Positions 14,676 to 14,892 of a stretch of 14,892 nucleotides of DNA are shown here, piece after piece. This DNA comes from CAYRWR01 sp964537555 (GTDB lineage Bacteria > Spirochaetota > Brevinematia > Brevinematales > CAYRWR01). The notes under the pieces are model-generated. The model was given only the letters and a program-made list of their open reading frames with translations, ran no database searches and had not been told where the DNA came from. Location: the NCBI GenBank assembly GCA_964537555.1, contig CAZIAD010000067.1, positions 1 through 14,892 on the forward strand, written 5' to 3'. Each line of letters opens with the position of its first letter. Position 1 is the stretch's first letter. Position numbers and translations under genes: made by a program.

Positions 14676-14710
14676 AAAGACAAGACTTAAAGGACTTTGT
14701 GATTATCAGA

Positions 14711-14892
14711 TTAAGTAAACACTTTTGCAGTAACGATGATTTGGATTATAAAAGCAATAATCATAGCAATATATGATGGAATCTCAGTTTTATATCGTGA
14801 ATCTATTTTATTGGAAAATATCCCAAATATCAGCATAATTGAAATAAAGGATAAGGAAAACGACCTGAAACATCTTTTTGAGACCAGTTTAT
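14711..14892 (-). CDS. 3' end of a gene for a membrane protein (partial)
   Basis: On the minus strand a reading frame open from the window edge ends at TAA (14711-14713) and gives the last 59 residues of a protein. It contains two hydrophobic stretches, SFSLSFISIMLIFGIFS and SYIAMIIAFIIQIIVTAKVF, separated by a charged loop (NKIDSRYKTEIP), as in a multi-pass inner-membrane protein. The N-terminal part lies outside the window, so no family can be assigned. The other frames here are broken by stops. The AT-rich composition makes hydrophobic translations easier by chance, so the call is tentative. Confidence 0.45.
   Translation of the reverse strand, partial: KLVSKRCFRSFSLSFISIMLIFGIFSNKIDSRYKTEIPSYIAMIIAFIIQIIVTAKVFT

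Noticed and set aside
14676..14710. Terminator after the lipoprotein gene
   Set aside because: The only dyad is AAAG-GA-CTTT, too short and without a T-run.

Overview
The window (about 14.9 kb, moderate G+C genes separated by AT-rich spacers) comes from a diderm bacterium. The evidence is two lipoproteins with lipoboxes, an outer-membrane-type beta-barrel, a haem c-type periplasmic protein and several Sec signal peptides. The mix of PilZ proteins, WG-repeat and TPR proteins and an unusual membrane histidine kinase would suit a free-living spirochaete or a deltaproteobacterium-like lineage, but nothing here fixes the taxon. No rRNA, tRNA, insertion sequence or CRISPR array was found.

Left part (1-4218): a secreted GH31 alpha-glucosidase lies behind a perfect palindrome that overlaps its likely -35 box. 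A periplasmic/outer-membrane redox group follows: a DUF5777-like beta-barrel and a cytochrome P460-family haem protein (one transcript, sigma70-like promoter at 2528-2556), then a convergent copper lipoprotein. The copper protein is the most unusual gene in this part. Its cupredoxin domain appears circularly permuted, with the Cys-His-Met ligand loop at the N-terminus and the first ligand His near the C-terminus.

Middle part (4328-11033, all on the minus strand): one directional block runs from a strong promoter at 11061-11089 through a GNAT-like acyltransferase fused to PilZ, a membrane histidine kinase and a single-domain response regulator, the last three overlapping by 4 and 8 bases. A secreted WG-repeat protein and a TPR/DUF6892-like protein follow, possibly from their own promoter. 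The acyltransferase appears to start at a CTG codon at 11033, about 57 codons upstream of the nearest conventional start.

Right part (11165-14892): divergent from the acyltransferase, a small PilZ protein and a serine-palmitoyltransferase-like alpha-oxoamine synthase form a two-gene operon. A convergent response regulator, an AT-rich spacer full of inverted repeats, a lipoprotein of unknown function with an Asp-rich motif, and the 3' end of a membrane protein gene complete the window.

The most interesting reading is that 9588-12821 is one regulatory and biosynthetic unit. A PLP acyl-condensing enzyme and a GNAT acyltransferase (the two enzyme classes used in bacterial ceramide synthesis) sit back to back, each tied to a PilZ domain, and the acyltransferase is transcribed with a two-component pair. 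That function is inference; the gene arrangement and motifs are seen directly.
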